Part shown: positions 50,857 to 62,077 of the stretch, in pieces
Layout of the letters: every line of letters begins with the position of its first letter
How positions within the stretch are numbered: position 1 is the stretch's first letter
Assembly (NCBI RefSeq): GCF_902703175.1
Contig: NZ_CACRYJ010000018.1
Location: 1 to 64,000 of the forward strand
Direction of reading: 5' to 3'
Source: Occultella aeris
GTDB taxonomy: Bacteria > Actinomycetota > Actinomycetes > Actinomycetales > Beutenbergiaceae
Length of the DNA stretch: 64,000 bases
The notes under the pieces: model-generated
Database searches by the model: none
What the model saw: the letters and a program-made list of their open reading frames with translations, nothing else
What the model was told of the DNA's origin: nothing
Position numbers and translations under genes: made by a program

Positions 50857-50881
50857 GAGCCGAACCCCCGGAGGCCCGCAG

Positions 50882-53464
50882 GTGCTCGACCTGGACCTGG
50901 CTGAGCAACGACTCGCGGAGGGGCTCGGGCGAAACGCCGAGGGCCACTCCGCGGCGGCCGCACGGTTGCTCCGGGAGCTGGTCCGCACGGTCGAGACCGC
51001 CGCGGACGGGCGACCGCGTGCCGAGCTCGTGCTGGCTCGCGCCTACGTCGGCCTGGCCACCTCCACGTTCGACACCGATGCCGACCTGTCCGCGGCCCAG
51101 CAGCACCTGCGGCTGGCCGCCGAGCATGCCGAGGCGGCCGGTGCGGACGCGGTGCGGGCCGCGATCCGCGGCCAGCAGGCGCTGCTGCTGATGCGTTCCG
51201 GGCGGCTGGCCGACGCCGCGGACGCCTTCGGGCACGCGATGGAGCTCATCGACGTCGCGCTGCCCCGGGACCAGGTGCGGATCCTGGTCAACAGGGGCAC
51301 GCTCGCCCTCGAGTTCGGCCGGCTGGACCAGGCCCGCGTGGACCTGCGCGCCGGCGTCGAGATCGCCGCCGCCGAGGGCGACGTGCTCGTCGAGTCGATG
51401 GCGCGCCACAACCTCGGCTACACCGACTTCCTGGCCGGCAACCTGCCGCGGGCGCTGGCGGAGATGTCCGCGGCCGCGGACATCGCACCGGGCGGGCGCA
51501 ACCCGGTGTTCTACCTGGACCGCGCCCGGGTGCTCCGGGAGGCCGGCTTGGTCCGGGACGCGGACGTCGCTCTCGCTTCCGCGGCCGAGGAGTTCCGGGC
51601 GGACCGGCGCGGCCAGGAATTGGCCGAGGTCGAACTGCTGCGCGCCGAATGTGCGCTCGTCGAAGGTGCCCCCGACCGTGGGCGCACCCTCGCGATGGGG
51701 GCCGCCCGGCGGTTCCGCCGCCGGGGCAACGTCATGTGGCAGCGGCGCAGCGAGTTCGTGGCCCTGCGCTGCGAGCGCGGGCTCGTCGCCGAGTCGCCGG
51801 CTCGGCTGTCCCGGTTGGCGGCCCGGATCGCGGAGTTCGTCGACACGGTCGCGGGGGAGGGCCGTCGGGACCTCGCCGATGCCGGGGGCCTGCTGCTGGC
51901 CGGCACCCGGCTCGCCGCCGGCGAGGACCCGGTCCGTGGTGGGGCAGCGGGGACCGGGGGCGTCGAGGGGTCGCCGTCGCTCGACGCCGTGCTCCGGCTG
52001 CGCCCGGATGACACGTTCCGGACGCGCATCGAACGGCGTGAGGTGCGCGCCCAGCTCGCCCTCGCCCGTCAGGATCCCGCGCGGGCGCGGCGCGAGGTGC
52101 GGATCGGTCTGGCCGAGCTGACCGACCACCGGGCAACGTTCGACTCACTCGACCTGCGCACCGCGGCCGCCGTGCACGGGTCCCGTCTGGCCGGCCTCGG
52201 GACCGCTCTGGCCCTGGCCGACGGCGGCGCGGCACGACTGTTCGACAGTCTCGAACGGGCACGATCGGTCCTGGTCCGCGTGCCCGGCGTGAGCGGGCCG
52301 GCGGACCCGGCGGGCGCCGAGCTCCTCGGAGCGCTGCGGCGCGCGGAGGAGGAGTCCCGGGACCTCATCGGTGAACCCGAGCACGCCACTCAGCGGGCCC
52401 GGCTGCGCGAGCGGGTCGCTGACCTGCAGCGTCAGATCCGGTCCCGAGCCTGGGAGCGTGATGGCGCGGCACCGGTGGACACCAAGGTCGTCACCCTCGG
52501 CCGGGTCCGCGACGTGCTGCGGACCGACCCCGGGGCCACGCTCGTGAACTTCGGCGCGTACGGCGGCCGGTGGTACGCCGTTGAGGTGACCGCGGGCCGT
52601 TCCCGGGTCCGCGAGCTCGGGTCCACCACGCAGGTGGCCGAGCTGATGCGGCGGGTGCGCGCCGACCTCGACGCGTTGGCGCTGCCGTTGCTGCCAGAGC
52701 CGATCGCGAGCACTGTCCGGACCGCGCTCGCGGACGAGCTGGTTCAGCTGGACGAGATCCTGCTCGCCGGCTCCGGGGCGGGCGGCCCCCTCGTGCTCGC
52801 CACCGGTGGGAATCTCGCAGCGGTGCCGTGGACGCTCCTGCCGTCCCGGCGCGGACTGCCGACCGTCGTCGCCCCGAGCGCGACGATGTGGTGGCGCGCC
52901 TGGCGGGCCGGGGTGCGCCCGGAACGGCCCACGGTGCTGGCCGTCGCCGGACCTGGCCTGGACCGGGCCGAGGACGAGGTCTCCCGGGTCGGCGCGGCCT
53001 GGCCCGGTGCCGAGGTCCTCGGTGGTGTCGACGCCACCGCCGGCCGGGTCCGCACGGCCCTGGCCGAGCACGACGTGGTCCACGTGGCCGCCCACGGGGT
53101 GCACCAGCCCCAGAGTCCGCTGTTCTCCTCGCTGCGCCTGGCGGACGGCCCGTTGTTCGCGCACGAGCTGGAGGACCAGAACCTGCGCGGCGGCTGCGTG
53201 CTCATCTCGGCCTGCGAGGCGGGCCTGGTCAGCGTGCGTCCCGGGGACCAGCCGCTCGGGCTGGCAAGCGTGCTGCTGCAGCTGGGCACCCGCGCCGTTG
53301 TCGCGGGCGTGGCGAACGTGAACGACCGTGCTGCCGCGGATGTGATGGCGGGCGTGCACACGCGTCTTGCGGCCGGCGCGGACTCCGCGACCGCGCTGGC
53401 CGCGGCCCTGGCCGAGCACGACGGCCCGCCCGCGCCCTTCGTCTGCTACGGCAGCGCCTGGTAG
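50882..53464 (+). CDS. TPR-CHAT domain caspase-like protease
   Basis: 860 aa, starting at GTG 50882. Residues 1 to about 330 are tandem TPR-like helices (AAAIRGQQALLLMRSGRLADAADAFGHAMEL and similar). A helical linker follows, and the CHAT domain spans about 560-860. The catalytic dyad is H738 in HVAAHGVHQP and C778 in LISACEAGL, with the nearby PLGLASVLLQLGTRAVVAGVANVND. It is a cytosolic caspase-fold peptidase. CHAT proteases are often effectors in regulated-death or conflict systems. It is the last gene of the subtilase-sigma operon, so two unrelated proteases are co-expressed. Confidence 0.88.
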   Translation: MLDLDLAEQRLAEGLGRNAEGHSAAAARLLRELVRTVETAADGRPRAELVLARAYVGLATSTFDTDADLSAAQQHLRLAAEHAEAAGADAVRAAIRGQQALLLMRSGRLADAADAFGHAMELIDVALPRDQVRILVNRGTLALEFGRLDQARVDLRAGVEIAAAEGDVLVESMARHNLGYTDFLAGNLPRALAEMSAAADIAPGGRNPVFYLDRARVLREAGLVRDADVALASAAEEFRADRRGQELAEVELLRAECALVEGAPDRGRTLAMGAARRFRRRGNVMWQRRSEFVALRCERGLVAESPARLSRLAARIAEFVDTVAGEGRRDLADAGGLLLAGTRLAAGEDPVRGGAAGTGGVEGSPSLDAVLRLRPDDTFRTRIERREVRAQLALARQDPARARREVRIGLAELTDHRATFDSLDLRTAAAVHGSRLAGLGTALALADGGAARLFDSLERARSVLVRVPGVSGPADPAGAELLGALRRAEEESRDLIGEPEHATQRARLRERVADLQRQIRSRAWERDGAAPVDTKVVTLGRVRDVLRTDPGATLVNFGAYGGRWYAVEVTAGRSRVRELGSTTQVAELMRRVRADLDALALPLLPEPIASTVRTALADELVQLDEILLAGSGAGGPLVLATGGNLAAVPWTLLPSRRGLPTVVAPSATMWWRAWRAGVRPERPTVLAVAGPGLDRAEDEVSRVGAAWPGAEVLGGVDATAGRVRTALAEHDVVHVAAHGVHQPQSPLFSSLRLADGPLFAHELEDQNLRGGCVLISACEAGLVSVRPGDQPLGLASVLLQLGTRAVVAGVANVNDRAAADVMAGVHTRLAAGADSATALAAALAEHDGPPAPFVCYGSAW

Positions 53465-53480
53465 TGGACCGGCCGCCGCG

Positions 53481-54278
53481 TCACCACGGCACCACGCCGA
53501 AGCGGTCCGTGAACGTGCCGGTGACACCTGGGCCCACCTGAGCGGCGGCGACGATGGCGTCGGTGCCCTCCATGACGGTCTGGGTGCCCTGGGGGCTCAT
53601 GTCGGTCTCCGTGTACCCGGGGTCCACCAGGTTGAACTGCACCTGTTCGATGGCGCGCGCGTACTGGGTGGTCATCATGTTCAGCGCGGCCTTGGACGAG
53701 GTGTAGACGAGTTCCTGGGTCGTGTGCTCCATGCGCTGGGGGTCGGACGTGACGGTGATCGACCCGAGGCTGCTGGAGACCATGACCACGCGGGGACGCC
53801 GGGCGGCGCGCAGCAAGGGCAGGAAGGCCTGGGTCACCCGAACCGGCCCGAGCACGTTCACGCCGTAGGGGGCGATGAAGTCGGCGGCGATGGTCCGCGC
53901 CGGGTCACCGGTCGCACCGAGGACACCCGCGTTGTTGATCAGGACATCGAGGTGGTCGTGGTGCGCACGCACCCGCTCGACGGCGGCCAGCACCGAGTCC
54001 TGAGACGTCACGTCGAGCGTGAGGGCGCTCACGTCCAGGCCGGCGGCGGCCAGGTCCGCCGCCGCGGCCTCGCCCCGGCCGGCATCGCGGGCGCCGAGCA
54101 GGACCCGCCAGCCGAGCTCCCCGAGACGGCGTGCGGTGGTGAGCCCGATCCCTCGGTTGGCACCGGTGATCAGCACGGTGGTCGGCTCGTGGGCGAAGTC
54201 GCCCGCACCCGTTCCATGATCGACGGCGGAGGTCGGGTCGATCGCTCGGCCTGCGGTGTTCGGTTCGGTGGTTGTCAT
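53481..54278 (-). CDS. SDR family NAD(P)-dependent oxidoreductase
   Basis: 265 aa classical short-chain dehydrogenase. The cofactor motif is TTVLITGANRGIGLTTARRLG, NNAG is in DVLINNAGVLG, and the catalytic Ser, Tyr and Lys lie in VMVSSSLGSI and ELVYTSSKAALNMM. The first 30 residues are an unusual Thr/Gly/Asp-rich extension; a later start is possible but not marked by a ribosome site. It diverges from an XRE regulator, with a 21-base inverted repeat in the gap. Substrate unknown. It converges with the CHAT operon across 16 bases. Confidence 0.87.
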   Translation of the reverse strand: MTTTEPNTAGRAIDPTSAVDHGTGAGDFAHEPTTVLITGANRGIGLTTARRLGELGWRVLLGARDAGRGEAAAADLAAAGLDVSALTLDVTSQDSVLAAVERVRAHHDHLDVLINNAGVLGATGDPARTIAADFIAPYGVNVLGPVRVTQAFLPLLRAARRPRVVMVSSSLGSITVTSDPQRMEHTTQELVYTSSKAALNMMTTQYARAIEQVQFNLVDPGYTETDMSPQGTQTVMEGTDAIVAAAQVGPGVTGTFTDRFGVVPW

Positions 54279-54325
54279 GGGTCAACCGTGGCTCCGGGTG
54301 CCCGGCCCTTCCAGGTAGCGCGGAC

Positions 54326-54346
54326 CCTGGTACCGCCGATACCAGG
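54326..54346. promoter_or_regulatory. Inverted repeat in SDR/XRE divergent promoter region
   Basis: CCTGGTA, 7-base spacer CCGCCGA, TACCAGG form a perfect 7+7 inverted repeat in the 121-base gap. This is the likely operator for the XRE-family regulator at 54400, acting on both divergent genes. Confidence 0.55.
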
Positions 54347-54399
54347 ATCCACGGCCGCCGACCCTCGCGGAGGCGGCCACCCGGGGTCATGCTGGGGGC

Positions 54400-55257
54400 G
54401 TGAATCGCAACGAGCTGGCCGCCCTGCTGCGTCGAGCCCGGCAGCGGGTGCGCCCTGAGGACGTCGGCCTGCCGGCCGGATCCCGGCGCCGGGTGCCGGG
54501 CCTGCGCCGGGAGGAGGTCGCCCAGCTCGCCGGCCTGAGCGTGGAGTACGTCGTCCGGTTGGAGCAGGGCCGGGGGCCGCACCCCTCCACGCAGGTGCTG
54601 CAGGCGCTCTCCCGCGCACTGCGGCTACCCGATCCCGAGCGGGACCAGCTGTACGTACTTGCGGACGCGGCGCCGCCGCGGCCGGGACAGATCCAGATGA
54701 CCGTGCGTCCAGGCATGCTCCGGCTGCTCGACCGGCTCACGGACCTACCCGGCCTGGTGCTCTCCGCCAAGAGCGACGTGCTGGCCTGGAACCCGATGGC
54801 CACGGCGCTGCTCGGAGACCTGTCCCGATGGCCGGACCGGGAGCGCAACATCATCTGGCAGCGGTTCCTGGGCACCGAAGCCGGCCGGGTCGCGATGACC
54901 CCGGAGGAACTGGAAGCCGTGAAGCTCACGTCCGTGGCGACACTGCGCACGGCGATGGCTCGCTTTCCCGAGGACCTACCGCTGCAGCGACTCATCAAGG
55001 ACCTGCGCCGCGGCAGCGTCGAGTTCGAACGGTTGTGGGGTGAGGGTCACACGTGCGACTGGCAGTCGCTGACGACCACGGTGGACCACCCCGACCTCGG
55101 CCGGATCGTGCTCGACTGCGACACCGTGTCCATGCCCTGCGCGGAACAGACCCTGCTGGTCTACTCGGCGACCCCGGGCACGCCCGCAGCCCAGGCGCTC
55201 GCGCTGCTCCGGGTGACCGGATCGCAGGACCTGGCACCGACCGGTGCGACGTACTGA
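54400..55257 (+). CDS. XRE family regulator with MmyB-like ligand-binding domain
   Basis: 285 aa starting at GTG 54400. The helix-turn-helix is near the N-terminus (RRVPGLRREEVAQLAGLSVEYVVRLEQGRGPHPSTQVLQALSRAL). The rest (about 100-275) is the MmyB-like PAS-related domain with the markers VLAWNPMATALLGD, ERNIIWQRFLG and DCDTVSMPCAEQTLLVYSATPGT. The pairing of this regulator type with a divergent SDR or other oxidoreductase gene is very common in actinobacteria, and MmyB domains are thought to bind fatty-acid-like ligands. It likely represses the SDR gene. Confidence 0.9.
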   Translation: MNRNELAALLRRARQRVRPEDVGLPAGSRRRVPGLRREEVAQLAGLSVEYVVRLEQGRGPHPSTQVLQALSRALRLPDPERDQLYVLADAAPPRPGQIQMTVRPGMLRLLDRLTDLPGLVLSAKSDVLAWNPMATALLGDLSRWPDRERNIIWQRFLGTEAGRVAMTPEELEAVKLTSVATLRTAMARFPEDLPLQRLIKDLRRGSVEFERLWGEGHTCDWQSLTTTVDHPDLGRIVLDCDTVSMPCAEQTLLVYSATPGTPAAQALALLRVTGSQDLAPTGATY

Positions 55258-55292
55258 TTCCACCGATCGGCTCAGCGTTGAGCGGAGCCAGA

Positions 55293-55313
55293 GTTGAGTG
55301 GAATAGACTCAAC
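55293..55313. promoter_or_regulatory. HAIR element (HspR operator) upstream of clpB
   Basis: GTTGAGT, 7-base spacer, ACTCAAC matches the HspR-associated inverted repeat (consensus CTTGAGT-N7-ACTCAAG) with only the outermost base pair changed. An extra half-site GTTGAGC lies at 55277-55283. It is 52 bases before the clpB start. HspR would repress clpB until heat or unfolding stress; no hspR gene is in this window. Confidence 0.85.
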
Positions 55314-55364
55314 CTTGCGCGGCGTTGTCACTATCAGACACAGCACTGATACCCGGAGGTTCTC

Positions 55365-57962
<2,598 letters not shown>

Positions 57963-57985
57963 GCGGATCGACGCCCCGCAACACG

Positions 57986-58024
57986 CGAACGCCGGTGGTC
58001 GGCAGTGCCGACCACCGGCGTTCG
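57986..58024. terminator. Bidirectional terminator after clpB
   Basis: Bases 57986-58003 (CGAACGCCGGTGGTCGGC) pair perfectly over 18 bases with 58007-58024, loop AGT. It stands between clpB and the convergent septum-formation-domain gene and can end both transcripts. Confidence 0.82.
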
Positions 58025-58048
58025 GCGGTTCACAGGAGCGGGGAGTGC

Positions 58049-58873
58049 TCAGCCGATCGCGGCGTCCCCGGCGATGAAGCTGCCGGTGAACTCGAGCCCA
58101 TCCGTGGCCGAGACCAGGCAGGTCAGCTTGCGGTCCCCGGCGTCCCAGGTCTCCTGGGACGGGTAGAACGTGTGATAGCCGACGTGCTCGGTGTCGAACT
58201 CTTCGGGGATGATCTCGCGGAGGGAGTCGAAGCAGAACTCGTCAGCGCGGTCCGGGAACTCGTCGGAGAACTCGGTGTCGTCGACGACCTGCTCGGCGAC
58301 GACCTCGAAACCGTGCACATCCGCGCACGGGACCTGGTTCAGGAGCCGGTTGTCGTTGTAGTCCAGCGTCGTCAGGCAGTTGCCGGGGACCAGATCGACG
58401 TCGGCGATCTCGGTCGGTTCGGAGACGTCGTTCGGGTTCGCCTCGGTGCCGCCGTTGTTGAGCCCTCGCACCACGAAGAACCCGATCACCAGCAGGACCA
58501 CGACGCCGATCGCGATGCCGACGATGGCACCGGTGTTGCGAGCGGGCGGGGTCGGCCCGCCGTAGTAGTTGCCGGACCCGCCGGGCTGGCTGTAGTTGCC
58601 GAAACTCGGCTGCGAGCCCTGCCCGTACCCGGGCTGGGGCTGCTGTCCGTATCCGGGCTGGGACGCCTGTCCGTACCCGGGCTGGGATGCCTGTCCGTAG
58701 CCGCCGGCCTGGGGCTGTTGTCCGTAGGCACCGGGCGTGGGCTGCTGCCCGTAGCCGCCCGGTTGGGGCTGCTGCCCGTAGCCCCCCTGCTGCGGTTGCT
58801 GTCCGTAGCCGGGTTGTTGCCCGTACCCGGGCTGCTGACCCTGCTGCTGGTAGGGATCCCACGAGGTGCTCAT
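58049..58873 (-). CDS. Septum-formation domain membrane protein with PGYGQQ-rich N-terminus
   Basis: 274 aa from ATG 58873. Residues 1-110 are a low-complexity Pro/Gly/Tyr/Gln stretch with repeats such as QPGYGQQ and QASQPGYGQ. One membrane helix follows ([26 protein letters not shown], about 115-140). The exported C-terminal part (about 150-274) is a septum-formation-type domain ([38 protein letters not shown]) with four cysteines likely paired. The cytosolic tail is disordered and could phase-separate or bind partners (inference). A larger relative lies next to it. Confidence 0.75.
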   Translation of the reverse strand: MSTSWDPYQQQGQQPGYGQQPGYGQQPQQGGYGQQPQPGGYGQQPTPGAYGQQPQAGGYGQASQPGYGQASQPGYGQQPQPGYGQGSQPSFGNYSQPGGSGNYYGGPTPPARNTGAIVGIAIGVVVLLVIGFFVVRGLNNGGTEANPNDVSEPTEIADVDLVPGNCLTTLDYNDNRLLNQVPCADVHGFEVVAEQVVDDTEFSDEFPDRADEFCFDSLREIIPEEFDTEHVGYHTFYPSQETWDAGDRKLTCLVSATDGLEFTGSFIAGDAAIG

Positions 58874-58964
58874 GATGCGAATTTTAGGGTGTCCAGGCCG
58901 GTCCGTCATACGCGTTCCATGGGGACTTCCGCCCATTCGAGAGCCGGTCGGCGAAGGCTCCGTG

Positions 58965-60167
58965 TCAGCCGTTGACCAGATCACCCTCGACGGGTCCCGT
59001 CGCGCCCCGCACGAGGCACACCACCGTCGTGTTGCCCTGCTCCCAGCCCTCCGCGCTCGGGGCCAGGTGCCAGGGCATCACGTCCAGGTCGCCGGCGTCG
59101 ATCTCGGCCGCGTCAGCCTCGCACAGCTCGGTCGCCTGGGCCGCGACCGCCTCGGCACCCGGGAAGTCTCCGGTGAGCTCGTGGGTGGAGATCACCTGCG
59201 CGATGTGACTCTCCGCGCAGGGCACGAGGCGCACCTCGCCTACGGACTGCGCCGGCGGAAGGGTGTAGATGCAGTTGCCGACCGCCAGGTTCGCGGCGGC
59301 CACGCTACGCGCCGAGTCCACATCGCCGGCGACGGGACGCTCGGTGGCCCGGGCGATCGTCCCGTTCAGGGTGAGCGTGACCGCGACCAGGATCCACGCG
59401 ACCGTGAACGCGCCCCCGAGGACGATCCCGGCCCAGGCCAGGTTCATGCTGCGGCGGCGGGTCCGTCGGACCCGGGGCCGCGCGAGCAGTCCGAGCACCA
59501 GACCCACGGGTCCGAGCGGGGAGGTGGCGACGGCGGCAACTGCCATCGGTTCGAGCTTCTGCTTCTCGAAGACCGGGAACGTGAACTGTCCGTAGCCACC
59601 GGTCCCGGTCGGCTGCTGCTGGCCGGGTGCTGCCGGGCCCGGGCGGCTGCCGTAGGGACTCTGCCCACGAGGCTGCGCCGGTGCCTGCGGACCTGCCTGC
59701 GGGATGGCCGGGATCACGCTGTCGACGCCCGGCCCTGCGGGAACGCCGCCAGGTTGAGGGATGTAGTAGCCACCGCTCTGCTGGGGCGTGCCGCCCTGTT
59801 GCTGTGGCGCGTAGCCGCCCTGTTGGGGTGTGCCGCCCTGCTGCTGTGGCGCGTAGCCGCCCTGCTGGGGCGGGCCGCTCGGCTGCGGTGCATACCCACC
59901 TTGCGCCGCGTAACCCCCCTGCGATCCGTAGCCGCCCTGCTGTGGCGCGGAACCACCCGGCGGCGCCGCAGAAGGCCCGCCCGGGTTACCCCAACCCGAA
60001 CCCGGGTCCGCCCACCCGCTCGGCTGCGCCGTCGGGCCTTGCGGGTTCGGCTGCACCGCCGGGCCCTGCGGGTCTGGTTGGACGGTCGGACCCTGTGGGT
60101 TCGGTTGCACCGCCGGGTCGGAGGCGGCCGGCTGGGTGCCGTCGGGCCACGGCGGGGTCTGCGTCAT
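58965..60167 (-). CDS. DUF4190/septum-formation domain membrane protein with Gln/Gly/Pro-rich tail
   Basis: 400 aa. The first 200 residues are Pro/Gln/Gly-rich with PNPQGP and QQGGYAP repeats. A DUF4190-like pair of membrane segments (about 210-270) follows, including [31 protein letters not shown] and [25 protein letters not shown]. The exported C-terminal domain carries [32 protein letters not shown], related to the next gene's septum-formation domain. The two genes are tandem paralogues 91 bases apart. A role in cell envelope or division is suggested only by the domain name. Confidence 0.75.
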   Translation of the reverse strand: MTQTPPWPDGTQPAASDPAVQPNPQGPTVQPDPQGPAVQPNPQGPTAQPSGWADPGSGWGNPGGPSAAPPGGSAPQQGGYGSQGGYAAQGGYAPQPSGPPQQGGYAPQQQGGTPQQGGYAPQQQGGTPQQSGGYYIPQPGGVPAGPGVDSVIPAIPQAGPQAPAQPRGQSPYGSRPGPAAPGQQQPTGTGGYGQFTFPVFEKQKLEPMAVAAVATSPLGPVGLVLGLLARPRVRRTRRRSMNLAWAGIVLGGAFTVAWILVAVTLTLNGTIARATERPVAGDVDSARSVAAANLAVGNCIYTLPPAQSVGEVRLVPCAESHIAQVISTHELTGDFPGAEAVAAQATELCEADAAEIDAGDLDVMPWHLAPSAEGWEQGNTTVVCLVRGATGPVEGDLVNG

Positions 60168-60286
60168 GGACCGACTTTAACCGTCCGGCACGGTGGTCTT
60201 CCCACCCCCTGTGGGTGCCACTAGCGTCGGGTGTGCCTGGGGGCAGGCCGATCGTCGGCAGTGAGCCGACCGTACAGAGGGGTGCC

Positions 60287-61567
60287 ATGACGGCTGCGAC
60301 GAACGAGACCCTGTTCCGCAACGTCCGCGTCTTCGACGGGACGTCCGCGCAGGTGTCGGATCCCTCCGACGTCCTCGTCCGCGACGGCGTGATCGAGGTG
60401 GTCTCGAGATCACCGGTGGCCGCAGCGGCCGATGGCGCTCCTCGCGTCGAGCTCGATGGCGGCGGCCGGGTGCTCATGCCGGGCCTCATCGACGCCCACT
60501 GGCACTCGATGTTCGCGACCCTGCCGCTGCAGGCGCTCATGACCGCGGACGTCGGCTACGTGAACATCCTGGCCGCGCGCGAGGCCGAGGCGACGCTCCA
60601 GCGCGGGTTCACGACGGTCCGGGAGGCCGGCGGGCCGGTCTTCGGGCTGAAGCGGGCGGTCGATGCGGGTCTTGTGCCCGGGCCCCGGATCTACCCCGCC
60701 GGGGCGATGATCTCCCAGACCTCGGGCCACGGTGACTTCCGGTTCCCGTTCGAGCTCCCGCGCGGGGTCTGCGGGCACCTGGCCCACATCGAGCGGATCG
60801 GTGCGTGCGTGATCGCCGACGGCGTGCCTGAGGTGTTGCGTGGCGTCCGCGAACAGCTGCGGCTCGGGGCCACGCAGATCAAGGTCATGGCCGGGGGCGG
60901 GGTCTCCTCGTCCTACGACCCGATCGACGTCACCCAGTACACCGAGGCCGAGCTGCGGTCCGCCGTCGACGCCGCCTCTGACTGGGGCACGTACGTGATG
61001 GTGCACGCCTACACCCCGGCGGCGGTCCAGCGCGCGCTGCGGGCCGGCGTCCGCTCGATCGAGCACGGCCATCTCCTCGACTCCGAGACCGTCGCGATGA
61101 TCGCCGAGCACGACGCGTGGTGGTGTCCGCAACCCTTCCTCGACGACGAGGACAAGGTGACCGTCCCACCGACGAGCGAGTGGAAGCTCGAGCGGATCCT
61201 CGAGGGGACCGAACGTGCCTACGGCCTGGCCAGGCAGCACGGCATCAACCTCGCCTGGGGCAGTGACACCCTCTTCGACGCCCGGCTGGCGACCCGCCAG
61301 GGCGCGCAGCTCACGAAACTGACCCGCTGGTTCGGCGCTGCGGAGGTGCTCACTCTGGCGACGTCGGCGAACGCGCAACTGTGCGCGCTGAGCGGGGAGC
61401 GCAACCCCTATCCCGGCGTGTTGGGCGAGGTCCGCTCCGGCGCGATCGCCGACCTCCTGCTCGTGGACGGCGACCCCGTCGCCGACATCGACCTGCTCGC
61501 CGACCCGGTGGCCAACCTGGTGGCGATCATGAAGGGCGGCGTCCTGCACAAGAACACGCTCACCTGA
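60287..61567 (+). CDS. Metal-dependent amidohydrolase (prolidase/imidazolonepropionase-like)
   Basis: 426 aa from ATG 60287. Amidohydrolase-1 family TIM barrel: the metal motif is MPGLIDAHWHSMFA (H-x-H as HWH), the bridging Lys is in ATQIKVMAGGGVSS, later ligands are in YVMVHAYTPAAVQRAL and SIEHGHLLD, and the terminal Asp in AWGSDTLFD. The closing VRSGAIADLLLVDGDPV is typical. Relatives hydrolyse N-acyl or N-prolyl amino acids and carbamates. No signal peptide is seen. It stands alone, 119 bases from the divergent septum-domain gene. Confidence 0.85.
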   Translation: MTAATNETLFRNVRVFDGTSAQVSDPSDVLVRDGVIEVVSRSPVAAAADGAPRVELDGGGRVLMPGLIDAHWHSMFATLPLQALMTADVGYVNILAAREAEATLQRGFTTVREAGGPVFGLKRAVDAGLVPGPRIYPAGAMISQTSGHGDFRFPFELPRGVCGHLAHIERIGACVIADGVPEVLRGVREQLRLGATQIKVMAGGGVSSSYDPIDVTQYTEAELRSAVDAASDWGTYVMVHAYTPAAVQRALRAGVRSIEHGHLLDSETVAMIAEHDAWWCPQPFLDDEDKVTVPPTSEWKLERILEGTERAYGLARQHGINLAWGSDTLFDARLATRQGAQLTKLTRWFGAAEVLTLATSANAQLCALSGERNPYPGVLGEVRSGAIADLLLVDGDPVADIDLLADPVANLVAIMKGGVLHKNTLT

Positions 61568-61635
61568 CGCGGCACGAGGTTGGCGCGGGGTCGCGGTGGA
61601 TCCTCCCGGCCTCGCGCGCGCCTACCGTAGGCGGC

Positions 61636-62067
61636 ATGGTGCGCGCAGGGATCGTCGTCGAATCGTCTCCAGTGCTCGACCTGGGCGAGGTCACGGCGCT
61701 CTACCGGGCGGTGGGTTGGACGGCGTACGCCGATGATGTCGCGACGCTCGAGGCAGCGCTGGCCGGTTCCTCCCGCGTGGTGGCGGCGCGGCGCGATGGC
61801 CGCCTCGTGGGACTGGCGCGAGTGATCTCCGACGGCGCCACGATCTGTTACCTGCAGGACGTGCTGGTCCACCCCGACGCGCAGCGGGCGGGGGTGGGCC
61901 GAGCACTCGTCCTCAGCGCGTTGGAGCCCTACGCGGCCGTTCGCCAGAAGGTTCTGCTCACCGATGACGAGCCGGGCCAGCGGGCCTTCTACGAGTCGCT
62001 GGGATACCGCGAGACGCGGGACCACGACGCCGGCTCATTACGGGCGTTCGTTCGGTTCGACTCCTGA
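61636..62067 (+). CDS. GNAT family N-acetyltransferase
   Basis: 143 aa. The opening VRAGIVVESSPVLDLGEVTALYRAVGWTAY resembles the YjdJ-like/arylalkylamine-type group. The acetyl-CoA site reads LQDVLVHPDAQRAGVGRALVLSALE, and AFYESLGYRE is the C-terminal motif. The ATG at 61636 follows a -10-like TACCGT at a distance that suggests a leaderless message. It ends 11 bases from the convergent exonuclease gene. Substrate unknown. Confidence 0.8.
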   Translation: MVRAGIVVESSPVLDLGEVTALYRAVGWTAYADDVATLEAALAGSSRVVAARRDGRLVGLARVISDGATICYLQDVLVHPDAQRAGVGRALVLSALEPYAAVRQKVLLTDDEPGQRAFYESLGYRETRDHDAGSLRAFVRFDS

Positions 62068-62077
62068 TCGTGATGGG

